The notes beneath the pieces were generated by a model that was given only the letters and a program-made list of their open reading frames with translations, was not told the DNA's origin and searched no databases. Shown here one piece after another: positions 25,473 to 38,058 of a DNA stretch of 64,000 nt (positions within the stretch are counted from its first letter, which is position 1; each line of letters begins with the position of its first letter). The position numbers and the translations under genes were made by a program. The stretch covers positions 4,154,873 to 4,218,872 of the forward strand of contig CM012954.1 of assembly GCA_000181795.3 (NCBI GenBank), read 5' to 3'. Origin of the DNA: Trichinella spiralis. Lineage: Eukaryota; Nematoda; Enoplea; Trichinellida; Trichinellidae.

Positions 25473-26618
25473 TCAGTTATATACTACGCAAATAATTTCC
25501 TTTATCACGGTGAATCGACGACGCATTCTTGTCATTCTGGCCACGATTTTAATTGAAAATTTTCCGCCCCCTGCACAAGTGCAATTGCCGAGTAGAAGCA
25601 AAATTATTAAACATTTCCAATTCTTAAAAATCCAACCAAAAAATACCCAATCGTGCTTCTTTAATATACGGCAAAATAATGATATCAAAAAAATTTTTTT
25701 TCTCTTCGTACTTATCTGATAAAATTGATGCGCTAATAATAATAATAATAATAATAATAGATTCAGAAAGTTGAAGAGTCTGTCAACAGAATCTTCAACA
25801 GTTTCTGTCTACATGCCAAGTGGAAAGTTAATTGTTATCATTCAAATGAACAAACAGATTTTTCTTACACGTGCTTCTTCTTTCTCATTCTCAAGTAATA
25901 ATGCGCAAATTATATACATTGTTCATCAATTTCACATTTACATCCATCTGTAAGTAGAAATAAATACATTTGGATTTTTCAGTCATATATGAACTAGTTT
26001 CTGATAGAATGTGTTCAACAAATGCATCAGTGAATAGATAGATGATTATAATTGAAGCGGAATGTGAAATTGACAATTCAAGCTTCCAGTCACGTCATCC
26101 AGCTAATACCATCTCACCAGTATAAGTTGCACCTATCATATTGAAGAAGACAACAAACTTGCTTGAATGAATTGCAGATTTCCAGATGAAAAGCAATACC
26201 AGCAAAAGTCCAGAAAAGAAAATCTTTCTTATACGTATGAATAAATGGATGTATAGAAGATTCTGCAAAAGTACAACGTTGCTCTTTGAAATGCTAAATG
26301 TGTCAACAGGAAAAAGAAAATTGAACAGGAAATGAAAAATTGCATATTCTTCCAGAACTGTCAATTTTGCTTTCAGTAGCTAATAAAGTCGGCTTTAATG
26401 CTCGGACAAGCCAAATAGCAACTGAGGCTAAAAGGAATTGAAGGCCTGCTAAAAATATCAAAAGTTGAGCAGAATTTGTTTGATGGGCCTGCCTGGGCAG
26501 AAGAAAACAAACTGATCATCACACACACACACACACACACCAAGTATGCGTGTATGTCAAGTGCTGCATGCTGTTGCTGGAGGTGATTTGCTAGTTTGCA
26601 CGATTCAATTCGGCCAAC
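25473..26618 (-). CDS. putative multipass membrane protein, 3' part
   Basis: Four exons join with matching phases: 26539-26618, 26327-26492, 26118-26262, 25473-25570 (489 nt, 162 codons plus stop). The peptide runs from a polar segment (KLANHLQQQHAALDIHAY) through a hydrophobic helix (LLIFLAGLQFLLASVAIW), a second one (IFFSGLLLVLLFIW) and a short third hydrophobic stretch to a basic tail (ARMTRMRRRFTVIKE). The 64-nt intron between 26262 and 26327 is typical of this genome. The first intron's donor lies inside a (GT)n repeat, and the second GT is the one that keeps the frame. The 5' part is not resolved; candidate exons upstream are listed separately. No family recognised. A divergent multipass receptor is possible but unproven. 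Confidence 0.5.
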
Positions 26619-27209
26619 CTGTGAAAAAGCATTATTCCGAATGCTACAAATGTTGATTACAATTCGTTCACTCGGTCAAGCACATCTATTATTGAGCTTT
26701 TCCAATTGAACTAATTTTCGCATCAAAATTATTAATCTTTATTAAATAAGACGAGCAATTTCATATCTTACTCCCTCCCTCTCTCCTCTTTATCTTTTAA
26801 TTTTCACGAACTTATGAAAATGATAAAAGTGCTGTTTAATTTCTTAAAGTTATCTTGTTGAAAAATAAAATTTTCAAATAAAACTTTCAAGCATGCAATT
26901 TCAGATCTGGCTAGACAATTTTAACTAAATCTCATGCTAAAGCGTAAGCACTGTGATTAAAACGATGAACATAACAACAATAGTTATTTATTATTTAAAT
27001 AAGTAAAATCTTCCCAAAGAAGAAAATAAAAGAAATAAAATTTCAAGTAGTGAAAAATACACAATTATTTGCATTACTTGTGAAAGCAATAAGAAAGATT
27101 TGAAACAATCAAATTGCAATAATAATAATAATAACCATAAAGATAAATCATTATCGTCGCACACACTCTACCGGCCGCACCTTAGCAGTAATAAAAACAG
27201 AAAGAAAAC

Positions 27210-27375
27210 ACGAAAATTGTAAAAAAAAAACGACTTGCTACACAAATTTTGAAGAGCATGTCGAAACAGGCCATGTCGAAATGTATTAATGGCTTCATAT
27301 CGGTTGGTAAAGTGAAGCAACAATAAAATGAATTGCCAAATGATAAAACTGACAACCCTGTTTGTGCAGTTTAAA
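27210..27375 (-). CDS. possible additional exon (hydrophobic), unplaced
   Basis: After a CACAAACAG acceptor the minus strand reads VVSFIIWQFILLLLHF and then NRYEAINTFRHGLFRHAL, with a GT donor close behind. It looks like a membrane-spanning exon, but its phase does not fit the flanking candidate exons directly. It may belong to the gene at 25473-26618. Confidence 0.22.
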
Positions 27376-28237
27376 GTTGACATGCAAAACAACTTTTAAT
27401 TGTAAAAATAAAATTACATGCACAGTTTTTTTAATCAAACTTTAAAATTCCTGAATTTTTCTGAAATTTTATTAAATTTTTGAAAATATTTTCTTCTCCT
27501 TCTTTTTGAGCATACTTTCCAGCCTATTTCCATAAATTAATACATCCAACCTCTCATATATCTATCTATATATATATATATATATATATGTACATACCAA
27601 AGCCTCAAATTTCAAGTTAATCAATTTTAATTAAAAGGTCTTACTTAATGAAGCTTGCATTCGTTCGCTTTTTTCAACTTTTGCTTTAGCTAAATTAATC
27701 CCCACTCAAATTAATAAACAAATCAAAGAAAAAATGTTTTATGCATAATTTTAAAGTATTTTTAATGCTGCTGCAGTAATATTTTTGCAAATAAAATGAT
27801 GATACAGCAACAAACGAGCGCAGACATTTTTGTTTAAAATAGGAGAGTGACATTCAAATTTATTGAATTCTATGACCGCTCTCTTTAATTCATTTACTCT
27901 CTGCTACTTTTTGTGCTTTCACAAACTATGGTAACATTTATTTCTTAACGCTGAATTAGTATTAGCATTAGAATCTAGTATTAATATGCTTTTGATTTTC
28001 ACTTACACAATTGACAGTATTTCCACGCATCCAACTAAAGTAAAACTGAGCATAATTCGTTTCCTACAATGTTTTGGCAAAAAGTGCTAAATGAAAAGAT
28101 TAAAGGCTTTTCTTATTCAGTATTGGAATTCAAATTCCGTAGACTCTTATTCAATAAATAATGCTCGTAATAATTTGCTATGGTGGCAACTTCATGGACA
28201 ATCGTCTCATAAGCATTTTAGCATTCTAAAATTCAAC

Positions 28238-29217
28238 ATTCAAAACTCCCAATAGACGCATTAACTGATTTTTCATTAGTTTTAAATTTTGAATTGCGTT
28301 CTTCAGTTCTGCAAAAGAAAATGTTTAAGTTTGAACAAATTTACATATTACTCAACGTTTCTCGAACTTGATTCATTGGTGCTTGCTTGAATAAGAAGAA
28401 ATTATTGAAAAGAGTATCAAAAGTTAAAGTATATGAAAAGATAAAAATTTCCAAAATACAGCTACGCTGAATGGAATTATTCAATAAGGAATAAAATAAG
28501 ATAAAATAAAATAACAAATCAAGCTTCAAATTTAATCATTCAATCTAACAAAACAAATCACAGTGAACAAAACTGCGTCACTTGATAATAACAATAATAT
28601 AGCCAGTTAGTTAGCTAGCTCTCCAAGTTGGCCAACAATTGAAACTTTAATGACGTTTTAAAAATTGCTTGTTTCAGGTGGCAGTGCAGCAAATTCTAAC
28701 AAATGAAAGCAATTTTTAACAAAATTGAAACTTGAAAAGTGAACAGATGAATATAAATTGAACATTTCTAAATATAAAAAGAAATGAATAAATTATCTGA
28801 AAAGCACTGCTTCTATTATTACTTATTATGACATCTTGCATAATTTATGTTTATTCATTACTATTGGTTTCTCGTTTTGAAGATGTAGTTTTTCAATATT
28901 AATACTGTTGTCTGTTGGCTGAAATAAATCTTGAATATCATTAATTTACACGCTAAACACCGTACTCCACCATGAGAAATTAACGGTTGTGTTCAAACTT
29001 TCATCTTTTTTGTGTGAATAAAGGATTTCTCACCTTTGCTGTGTAGTGTGCTTACACGAACAAGAAAGCACAGTACATATTTAAGCCTCAATGCTTGCTG
29101 ATGCATTGCTGCTTTACCTAAATCATCATGTGACAGAACTTCAAAACTTATATGAAAATGACAACCATTGCCGTTTGTAAAGAAAGTAAACAAATGTTTG
29201 ATGTAAATAATAATGGA
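28238..29217 (-). CDS. possible upstream exons of an unrecognised gene
   Basis: Three minus-strand segments have acceptors, donors and matching phases: 29056-29217 (54 codons between TAATCAG and CGT|GTAAGC), 28352-28385 (CAAG to TTGA|GTAATA) and 28238-28308 (TTTTGCAG to AAT|GTTGAA). Joined, they read FTFFTNGNGCHFHISFEV, LRLKYVLCFLVR, and then QAPMNQVRETL running into a Lys/Leu/Asn-rich helix (NAIQNLKLMKNQLMRLL). They could be the 5' part of the gene at 25473-26618, but no exon with the right phase was found to bridge them. No family recognised. Confidence 0.3.
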
Positions 29218-29603
29218 CTGATTAGAAGAATGTTTGCAAAATTGAAAAATCATTTTTTTAATTATTTAATATTTATGAACAGTGAGTAACTTTGATTTCA
29301 CAAATACATGTTCAACAACACCAAACTGCAAAAGGATAGATAGCAACGACAGTATATATGACAAAAGGTAGAAAGTAAGATTTCAATGCAGTCGTATTTT
29401 TATGTAACAAAAATGATATTAATAGTAAATTTAACAGTAGTAATTGTTCGATAATTTTAAATATATCATAAACTAGAAATGGTGAATAAGTAAAGTAAGT
29501 AGAACAAGCTAATATGTAAAACCGTAAAAGGCGAAACCCGTCTCTAAAAGTCACTCAATCAGCTAATTATCACAAAAAGGTGAAACTGCCAAAAAAGCAT
29601 TCA

Positions 29604-30486
29604 TTATTCATTATCATCTTCTTTAGCCAACATTTCGAAGTGATCAGTCATAATGGGAACTTGAAGGGTAAGCAGAAGTCGACCATTGAAAAAATCCCGG
29701 CTAAGAGGACGACGCGGTTGGCTTTCTGTCACGTTAGCAGATGACAAATTTGAACAATCGTTTTGTACTTTGTGCACAGCCATATCAAGTGCATTTGCAA
29801 TTTTTGGCAAACATATTTGCACAATATCCGGCTTGATCAACACTGCGGTCAACAGCAGCACAACAAGTAAACAAAGGAATGGATTTTCCAATATTGCTAC
29901 GAACGTTGTAAGAGCAAAAAGTAAAGCCGAAGCGCGGGATAGCATCATAATTATTCTGCAGAATTCAAAAGAGGAGTGTGAAGAAAAAATAACAAAATAA
30001 ACAAAATTAGCTTCAATTCAAATTGCACAAGCGAAGAATTTTAGCAAGAACAAAATTGATAATAATAAATTGCATCCTCTTCAACACAGCAGCTGCTTTG
30101 CTTTTTTCAACTACAACTGATGCTTGAAAACTAATTCACGTTCAGCATCATCAACTGTAATGTATATAATCAACGTCGATGCTAGCAGAAGTGAAGTTTC
30201 CATTCACTTTCAGTTACGTTCGTTCTGCATTACGCTTTTTGAAAAAGTACATCAAATTTTACAAATTACATATTAAAATAATAAAAGATTCTTTTCCCGA
30301 CCATGATTTTAGCCAAAATAAATAGAAATTGCTACAGAAATTGGTCCCATTTAATAATATGCAAATTTGCTTGCCATCAATAATAATAAGATTTTGTTAC
30401 CTGTAATAAAATGATGAGCCCGTCAAATAAGTGATGAATAAAAATGAAAAGTAGTATCGTAAAACAATGTTCAAAAGTGATGACAT
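29604..30486 (-). CDS. small membrane protein, unknown family
   Basis: Two exons (30401-30486 and 29604-29955) join across TACAG|GTAACA ... TCTGCAG with matching phase, giving 145 aa. The N-terminal half is almost all hydrophobic (NIVLRYYFSFLFITYL, ALLFALTTFVAIL, FLCLLVVLLLTAVLI), so two or three membrane passes are likely. The C-terminal half is soluble and ends in an acidic EDDNE. An AG acceptor about 35 nt before the ATG could be a trans-splice or 5'-UTR splice site. The second half faintly recalls the NEP1R1/Spo7 phosphatase regulatory subunit (ENPF, then hydrophobic stretch, then GRLLLTLQVP), but the match is too weak to name it. Confidence 0.5.
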
Positions 30487-30639
30487 ATCGGCAGAAGATA
30501 AACGTAGGCTAGTAAGCAGTAATAGGTGAGTTTTCCAAATATGTGAGCAATATGAGATTGCAGAGCATGCACAAGAAATTTGCATACTAACAACCTGTTT
30601 ATCAATCGAGAGCTCATTCAATTGCCATTTATTTGCCAA

Positions 30640-31173
30640 GCATTTGCATTTCTATATGACACGAAGAACAAACAATTAAATTTGCATATTAAATTTTGCT
30701 TTTCGAGTTATTGAAAAAATCATTTTACAATATTTAACATTTATTTAATAAAAATAATACATGGAATTGAAATGAAACTATTCTCCTGTACAGTTCTTTA
30801 CCTGACCAACTATTTGAAACTTCTCAAGACTGCGTTAAACAATTTTAATTTGCATACAGTAAGCAGTCTTGCCAATTAATTATAAATATGAAATATTTTG
30901 TTCTATCTCAATGGATTATTGTTTGGAAAATTTTAATTTCAAATCAACATATCGTTCATAAATTCAATCAATGCAGCATCAGAACGATTGCGTCTACTTT
31001 TGAAACAATCGACTGAACATGGACCTAAAAAATATTTCGACAATACCAATGTCGAAAATAAATTAATAAATAAATAATGATTTTGAAATGATACCGTGTA
31101 AAATTAGTAGATAGGATGTCATTATAATTCGTTTTCACTGGTCAAACTAAGCAAAAAAAAACAAGAATAATAT
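30640..31173. other. intergenic, nothing seen
   Basis: AT-rich sequence between the small membrane-protein gene and the 3' end of the cathepsin B gene. No splice-bounded coding stretch noticed. Confidence 0.5.
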
Positions 31174-32619
31174 TCACGTTGGCTTCTTGTACAGTCCAGC
31201 AACTGCCTCTGATTCTATGCCGCATTCATTACGACCTCTGTAAATTTTGAAAAATCCCTTATCGCCCCATTCAGTATTCCAAGAATTGGCCAAAAGCCAA
31301 TAAGGAACGCCATTCTCTTCTCCCCATCCAAGTAGCCTCACTGCGTGACCACCCAATACTGAGCCAGTGTGATGTTGGTAAACTCCTTGAAAATAAAAAT
31401 AATCATAAATAAATAAATAAATGTTTTGTAAAATTTACCCGTTTTGTACAGAAGAAAATCTTCGTAAACTTCAAATGCCACTTCCATTGGACCGTTCATC
31501 ATCAGCTCCTTTTGCAAATCCGATGCCTTATTATGCAATGAGTACGCTTTCAAGCCTTAAACAGTGAGACAATAAAATATGTATACATTTATTTATTTAT
31601 TTATTTTTTCGTTTTGATTTACCATAATATTTATCTTTGTTGTACTGAATCTTGTAAGTTGACTGGCATGCTTTTTTACAAACCGGAGTAGGCTCCAAAT
31701 CGTGACTGCACGGTCCATACGTGCCGTTGCTGTGGTGATTGCACGGGGCAAACGGATATGGACGACAACCGTCGTGCGTTGTGTAATTTCCACCAGTGAC
31801 AAGACCATACTTAACCCAAAACGACCAAGCTTGGTGAGGATCACCACCTTGGCATCTAAATTCAATTAAAAAAAAATATATATATATTCAATGATATAAT
31901 ATTTTATAAAATGGGATCACAAACAAAACTACATATACACTACTGGTAAACATTTGTTTTTATAATGCAAATTTGATTGAAAAACAAAATAGCCGTATAA
32001 ATACTAGGAATAATATAATCAATAATTTTTTTTTCGAAAAAAAAGAATACTTTTACCCGAAACCACAAATTTTGCAACAGCTCAACAAATCGGTGGATGA
32101 AATGTGAGGCTTCTGACGTCCATCAGTAGCAATGCATATTCGATCACTTATTGCTTCAACTGCTCCAAATGCCCAACAGGAACCACAGTTCGACTGATCA
32201 CGTATTTCCCCAATTGTTGGACAATAGGGCCATTGTTTCCTGGAATCAAATTCGACGGGAATTTCCATATCGATATGTTCGTAAGAGATGACAGGCAACG
32301 GTATTGAATTGGTCTCGAGCTTTGAACTTCTCCGAACGCCCATCATACCTTGTATGACGTGCGAAGGGACAGTTTCGAAGTATGGATTTCGACCAGCCTG
32401 AATAATGATGAAAAGCTTTTTTAAGAATTGATTCAAAAGTGTAAAACTCACCTTCCATGTTGTTTGCAAATTGTTGATGTAGGTGGCCATTTTGTTGAAA
32501 TACAGCCTTTGGTTTCTGGAACCAAAAGGAATCCCAAAAACCGTACTGTAAAAGCATGGTAAGCTGAAAAGTAAAATGTAGAAGAGATGAAAAAGAGACG
32601 GCGCAGCCGAATGGGGCAT
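31174..32619 (-). CDS. CTSB: cathepsin B-like cysteine protease
   Basis: Papain-family (C1A) lysosomal or secreted protease. Five exons (32452-32619, 32057-32397, 31623-31855, 31439-31555, 31174-31385) give 356 aa (human 339). An N-terminal signal peptide ([18 protein letters not shown]) and a cathepsin B-type propeptide ([17 protein letters not shown]) precede the mature domain. The catalytic Cys is in [12 protein letters not shown], the His in [12 protein letters not shown] and the Asn in [14 protein letters not shown]. The occluding loop that gives cathepsin B its dipeptidyl-carboxypeptidase activity is present, with its paired histidines ([12 protein letters not shown]). I chose the ATG at 32619 because it puts the hydrophobic signal at the extreme N-terminus; an upstream in-frame ATG at 32700 would add 27 residues before it. 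In nematodes such enzymes often digest food in the gut, which is inference here. Confidence 0.96.
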
Positions 32620-32736
32620 TTTGGAAAATAACCACCACAACGGGCCAATTTTTGCTCCTTTGAACAGCACAGCGGTTGGAGAGAGCGAGAGAGATGACAA
32701 TGATTGACGCGCCCTGGTCGCATTTGATCATAGTTA

Positions 32737-32742
32737 AGATAA
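32737..32742. promoter_or_regulatory. GATA-type motif AGATAA upstream of cathepsin B
   Basis: A WGATAR match about 120 bp upstream of the cathepsin B start. Intestinal proteases of nematodes are commonly driven by GATA factors. One hexamer in AT-rich DNA is weak evidence. Confidence 0.2.
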
Positions 32743-33881
32743 TGAATAATTATTTGATAGATTTATTAGGGCCAAATAGCAAACAGAACCGCTGTCAAAA
32801 ATTATTGCTTCCTGGAAAGTTGAAATTTTCAAATTTCACTTTTTCCAAAAACCAACAGCTTTCCCAATTTCTTTCTTCCTTGAAGTAATAAATTTAAACG
32901 AAAATTCAATCAACAACAACAAAGATTGAAGACTAACAGCCGTGCATTTTGAAAAATCAAATTCCACAATTAACAAATGAACAAACTCATGGAAATGGAA
33001 ATGAGGAAAAAATGAAAACAACATTCACACTTTCTAGTTATCATGGAAAATGTGCATTTACAACGCTGTGTGAAAATGAAATTATAAAATATATTTTCAA
33101 ATCAATTGAATGGAAATGGAGTGCTTTTTAATTAAGATTATTTAAAATTTTAAACATAATTCTCTTCAATTATGCATTCTCTTTACCCATACGCCATCTG
33201 TGTTCAACAAGTGCGAGAAAACAATGTTACCAAATAATGATGCTTTGTATTAATAATCTTTTATTTTGACTTATTCTAGGGTGAAATAATTTTGAAAAGT
33301 CATTTTCAAACTTGCAAATCACTTACTATCTGCAGTTCAAGTTGTTTTGAAACGAAAGGAAATTAACATGAACTAGAATCGCATACCTGAATAATTTATT
33401 TTTGTGAAAACTTTTCCTTTTCTTGGACTCTACAGAACTTCAGTACAAATTAATTAAACAACATGACCTACCTTGCTTATAAAAAAAGCAGCATTACGTC
33501 ACATGCAACTTTTACAATTGAATTAGTGCGCAGCCGTCAGGAAGTTATTCACATATGTGTGTACCTTGGGTCTTCACAGTGGAAACGTTTCAGCTAAGTT
33601 AAAAACACTAATCTGAATCACGATTCCATGAAAAAAACAAATGCATAAATTGAAATTTTGCATTAAATTCCTATGTAATTTTATCAGTACATATTTATTT
33701 TAAATTACAATTTCTTCATTCCTTTTTACACTTTTCATTACGTCGTTATGTTCAGTTTTTTCTTGTCCTGAGCATTATTACCAAATGTTTATAATAAAGA
33801 AAAAGTTTGCAATTGTGAAAGTGCTAAAACTAGAATTTTTCCAACTGAAATTATTTATTTTCTCAACCGAATGAATCAATT
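32743..33881. other. intergenic, nothing seen
   Basis: 1.1 kb of AT-rich sequence between cathepsin B and RPL28. The open frames are short and lack splice context. Confidence 0.5.
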
Positions 33882-34642
33882 TCACTTCTTCTCCTTCTTT
33901 TTCACCTTATCTTTACGCGGACGAGGAGGCTTTTCCACTGTCACTACTTTCTGACTACGCATAATTTGTGAGGCTCGCTTCTGCGCTTTCTGAAACAAAA
34001 TTGTCACCAATAAATAAATTTTTAGCAACAAGTGATTTTCAAGAAATTTTTACATAGGCAGAAAAAATAAACTATAAACATGCATGGTTAAATATTTAAA
34101 AAAAATAACATTACCAAAAGCAGTGATCCACGGTATTTCTGTTTTCGAACTATAGTTTTCATGGTTCTCAAAACAGCTCGACTGTTTCTGGACAAGCTAA
34201 TTTCAACCAAACTAGAGTTTGGTCTATTTCCTTCTAAAAAATATAATTAATAAAATTACATGCATAAGAAAATGTAATGAAAACAAATTTCTTGGGCACT
34301 ATAAACATACGTGTATAGATGGGATGTGTAACAACAAATTACTTACGTCCTTTCTTTTTATAAACAAACGAAAGGCCTTTGTTATCGGGTTCTGGCACAA
34401 CATCAATTGCTCTCTTACGTACCAATCCACAGTCACGATAACAATGTATGCCGGTCAAATTAAACGGTGCCTAACAACAACAACAACAACAACAACAGTA
34501 ATAATAATATACAACAGAATTCAAAAACTAAATGCAAACTTGTACGTACAGTTGTGAACTTCGGTCCTATATTTCTTCGGGAATGAATAAAAGAAGAAGA
34601 TTTCTTTATACAAGCCCACTGGATATCACTCGAATGCCACAT
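33882..34642 (-). CDS. RPL28: 60S ribosomal protein L28 (eL28)
   Basis: Four exons (34550-34642, 34347-34470, 34115-34233, 33882-33989) give 147 aa, against 137 in human. The family is recognisable from DIQWACIKKSSSFI (human LQWMVVRNCSSFLI), FNLTGIHCYRDCGLVRKRA, the valine/lysine core (GLSFVYKKKG) and the C-terminal RASQIMRSQK. The extreme C-terminus is very basic (KKEKK). An AG acceptor lies two bases before the start codon, which suggests a 5'-UTR intron or a trans-splice site. It is a component of the large cytosolic ribosomal subunit. Confidence 0.93.
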
Positions 34643-36887
34643 TTCTAAATCACAAAAAATATGATAATTATACAAATTTTAAATATAAAGCAAAAACATT
34701 AAGATGTTCACATCAGTTGACGACATGACAAGTAAAAATGTAAATAATATAAAATATTTGTTATAATTTTACTTTTTTCCAATAAATTAAACTCAATTTA
34801 ATATGGTAAAAAATTTATAACACTGACAGAAATACCTGAACGTAAAAATTTTTAAATAACAACAAAACTTTGATGAGATGGATACAGTAAAAACAACAGT
34901 AAATGTAATGTAGGAATTAATCCTACTATAACTGTCAAAAATAAATTGTGAAAAGAGCATATAAATAAATGTAATGTTTTTTCAATGTAAAGATAATTTT
35001 AATCCCAAAATGCTAAATAAGATTAATTAATTATCATATTATAAAGTTTTTTCAGTAGTCAACAAGACACAGTGATTGATGTTAATTACAGCTGAAATAA
35101 TTATTGATATGATAGTTTCGAAGAAATAATCCATTTAAAGATGTTAATTTAATTTAAACAATTCCCTTTTTAAAAATGTTTTTTTGAAAGTGAATTTTGA
35201 AGAAAAAAAAATGTATGTATCAATATGTTGTGGGTGCAATCAATGATTTTAAACATTGAGCATTTGATTGATTCATCTGTTCTTTTCTTTTTTTTTTCAT
35301 TTTAATTTTCCAAACTGCAGTTTCAACTAATTAAAATTAAAATTGTTATTGCTTTATCAATCAACTGGTGCTGTTGAAATCCATTGAAACAGTACACAAA
35401 TCGTGTCGAGTAGTAAATATTAAAAGCTAAAATATGAATTGAAAAGAAATCAAAAAATTATTAAATTATAATCATCGTGTGAATTGAAGTATTGGAATGA
35501 AATTGGAGAGTGTTTTTTTGTTCATTCTTCTGAAGAAGAATTAAAATTCAACGCTTGTTTAACGATTTGTAAATTGATCCATCCGTTCAGTGTAACTCTT
35601 CTCCTGATCGATTGTCAGTATTTCAAAGCCGAAGTGAAATTATTCATTATTCAAACGTTTGGATCATCTTAAGTGAATGTAATTAGCGATTGGTTCCGAT
35701 CGATTAGCAGACATTTTCTTCTTGGCATGGTAAAAGGTTGTCAAAATCACACAACCACATACATGCCTGCTTTCGTTCGGCCCACCTCTGTACATTTCTA
35801 ACAAATTAGCAAACAAAAATAGTGTTCTCATGTTTTTCAGTAAACATCCATGTGACACACACATTTATGTAAATACAGTTTAAAAAAAATAAGGTTAAAC
35901 AAAGTACAATTTTAATGTTTGCAAAAGAAACACGACCAGTGTGTATTTTGTATTCGATTTTCTATTCCGGTATTCATTGTAAGATGAAAATAAATTTGAT
36001 TTATTTATTAAATGAAAAGAAGAAATTTTAAATTTTGAAAATTTTAGCAGTGAAATTAAGTAAAAAAATTGTTAATCAAAATCTCAAGTCGAATCAATTG
36101 CAATGGTAGGAATATTTATTCGACGGTGCAACAATGCGCAGAAAAGTCGACAAATCCGATAATGACGAGTTAAAAATTCACAATTTTACTTTCATTGAAA
36201 AAGAAATGGATTCATTTTTAATTGATACCGTTAACAATTGTAATTTATTCCAATTTGAAATGCATAACGTATAAATTTTTAAAATTGTCATATGCCTAAT
36301 AATAATAATAATAATAAATGGTGAATTGAAAAATAAGTGAAAAGTCGAAAATTGAAATTCTGAAAGCATTTCGAACAATTTTCATTTATTTCTCAATTAA
36401 ACGTGCAATTTTGTCAAAGAAAAGATCATTATTCATATTTTTGTTCGTAGTTGTTTTTTAAAAATATTACAGTAATCTTAATTTGTCAATTTTTCACAAA
36501 TTTATTAGTATTCGCCTTTTCTTTTTGTTCTTAAAAATTTCGGCATTATTGCTGTCAGGCGACACCATGCCAATTAGTGCACTTAAAAGCGTCTAATTGA
36601 TTAAATGACGTTGACAAATGGTTAAGTTAAAACTAATTGTAATTTCCATCGCCACATATGCTCTATACACAATATCTGCATTATTTGATGTAAATTAAAA
36701 AATCGCTTAATTTTCAAATTATACTGTCATTCATTCAATTGTAAATATTGTAAAAATTATTATCGCTGTTATTGAATTATTGATCAATTGAAACAAGAGA
36801 AATTTATTTCGGCTGTATTTATTTTGTAAATTTTAGTCGAACAATTGAGTGCTGTAATAATTATATCCGTTTACACTATAACAAATA

Positions 36888-36890
36888 TAC

Positions 36891-36936
<46 letters not shown>
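36888..36936. repeat. compound (TA)n(AG)n microsatellite
   Basis: A TA tract runs directly into about 12 AG units. Confidence 0.92.
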
Positions 36937-36941
<5 letters not shown>

Positions 36942-37071
36942 AAGAGAGAGTTAACCGATAAAACCAAGTGCAGATAATAAATAATACCTGCTATGCTGAG
37001 ATGAATGTGAAATTTAATCGTTTTAAAACGACATCTTTTACACGGATCGATTTTTCACAACGCGTTGTTTA

Positions 37072-37187
37072 AAGTAAACATTTGCAGGGATGATTTGTTG
37101 GATAAGCTGTATAAAAGTGAAACAATTGCAAACGGACAGTCAAAAATCGATCGAAACCCGTACTTGACTGAACAAAAAGCATGCCCG
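37072..37187 (+). CDS. coding-like island, unassigned
   Basis: The plus strand reads NICRDDLLDKLYKSET and then IDRNPYLTEQKACPFC. The last block recalls the N-terminal NPY...CxxC entry of mitochondrial ribosomal protein S18, but the characteristic next segment of that family is not found downstream. It may be a lone exon, a relic or chance. Confidence 0.2.
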
Positions 37188-38058
37188 TTTTGCTTTTTAA
37201 TGCAATTTTTTAAATCGTTTCATTTGAATCGATTTTGTTTTCAAAGCCTGCTGCTGGTTTTTTATCTTTCTTGTTGTGTGTGTGTAAATTTATTTTTGGA
37301 AATTTAAAATTTCAATAAATATCATTTTCCAGAAACAAAGGCTTGCAATGTGAGTAGAATAAAATTTAAATCGAACATACCTGTCATTGTGGGATTCTTT
37401 TTTCAGAACTGCAACTGTCATCACAAATTTCACAAACGCTTCACAGCAGTAATTTCCATTTCACAACGGTCCAACCGTGACCCGGTGTCTATTTGGTTAA
37501 AGCGAAATTTAATTGTAAATTTTACTCCACTATGCAAATTTCTCATTATAACTCTGCAAACAGAAGATAATGTTTGCCATTGAATAGCAATTTTGTTCAC
37601 CACTGATCAATCATCTATGCATATATTCAAGTTTGAATTTTCCACATTCAATAAGAAAATGATGAAATTGATTATTTCAATTTTTCATTAATAATTATTA
37701 ATCTGATGATTAATCAGTAGAATGAATTAATTAAATTTGATTGTGATTTCAAAAACTAATAAAATGTAGCAGTTGTCTTTAATATTTATTAATGAAACAA
37801 ACATTTGAAAGGTATAAAGACAAAAAACACAAACAATTGTTTCTGATCGTCATATGGTAAGTAGTTTAGTGGTTATTTTTCAAAGAAATAAAAGTAGTAT
37901 GTATATTTATTTATTATAAGGAGAAGAAAAAAAAAGTAACAAATAAAATGATGACCGATGGAAATGAAGCTTAATTTGTCGAAATCAAAAGCTGCTGCTG
38001 TTCATTAGCGTCCAGTGTTTGATTAGCCAATTTCTTTTTGTTAAATACGTTCAGTTCG

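Noticed and set aside
28106-28233. opposing open frames on both strands around 28106-28233
   Set aside because: Both strands read protein-like over about 35 codons but neither has a usable donor/acceptor pair consistent with the neighbouring exons, so neither is called.
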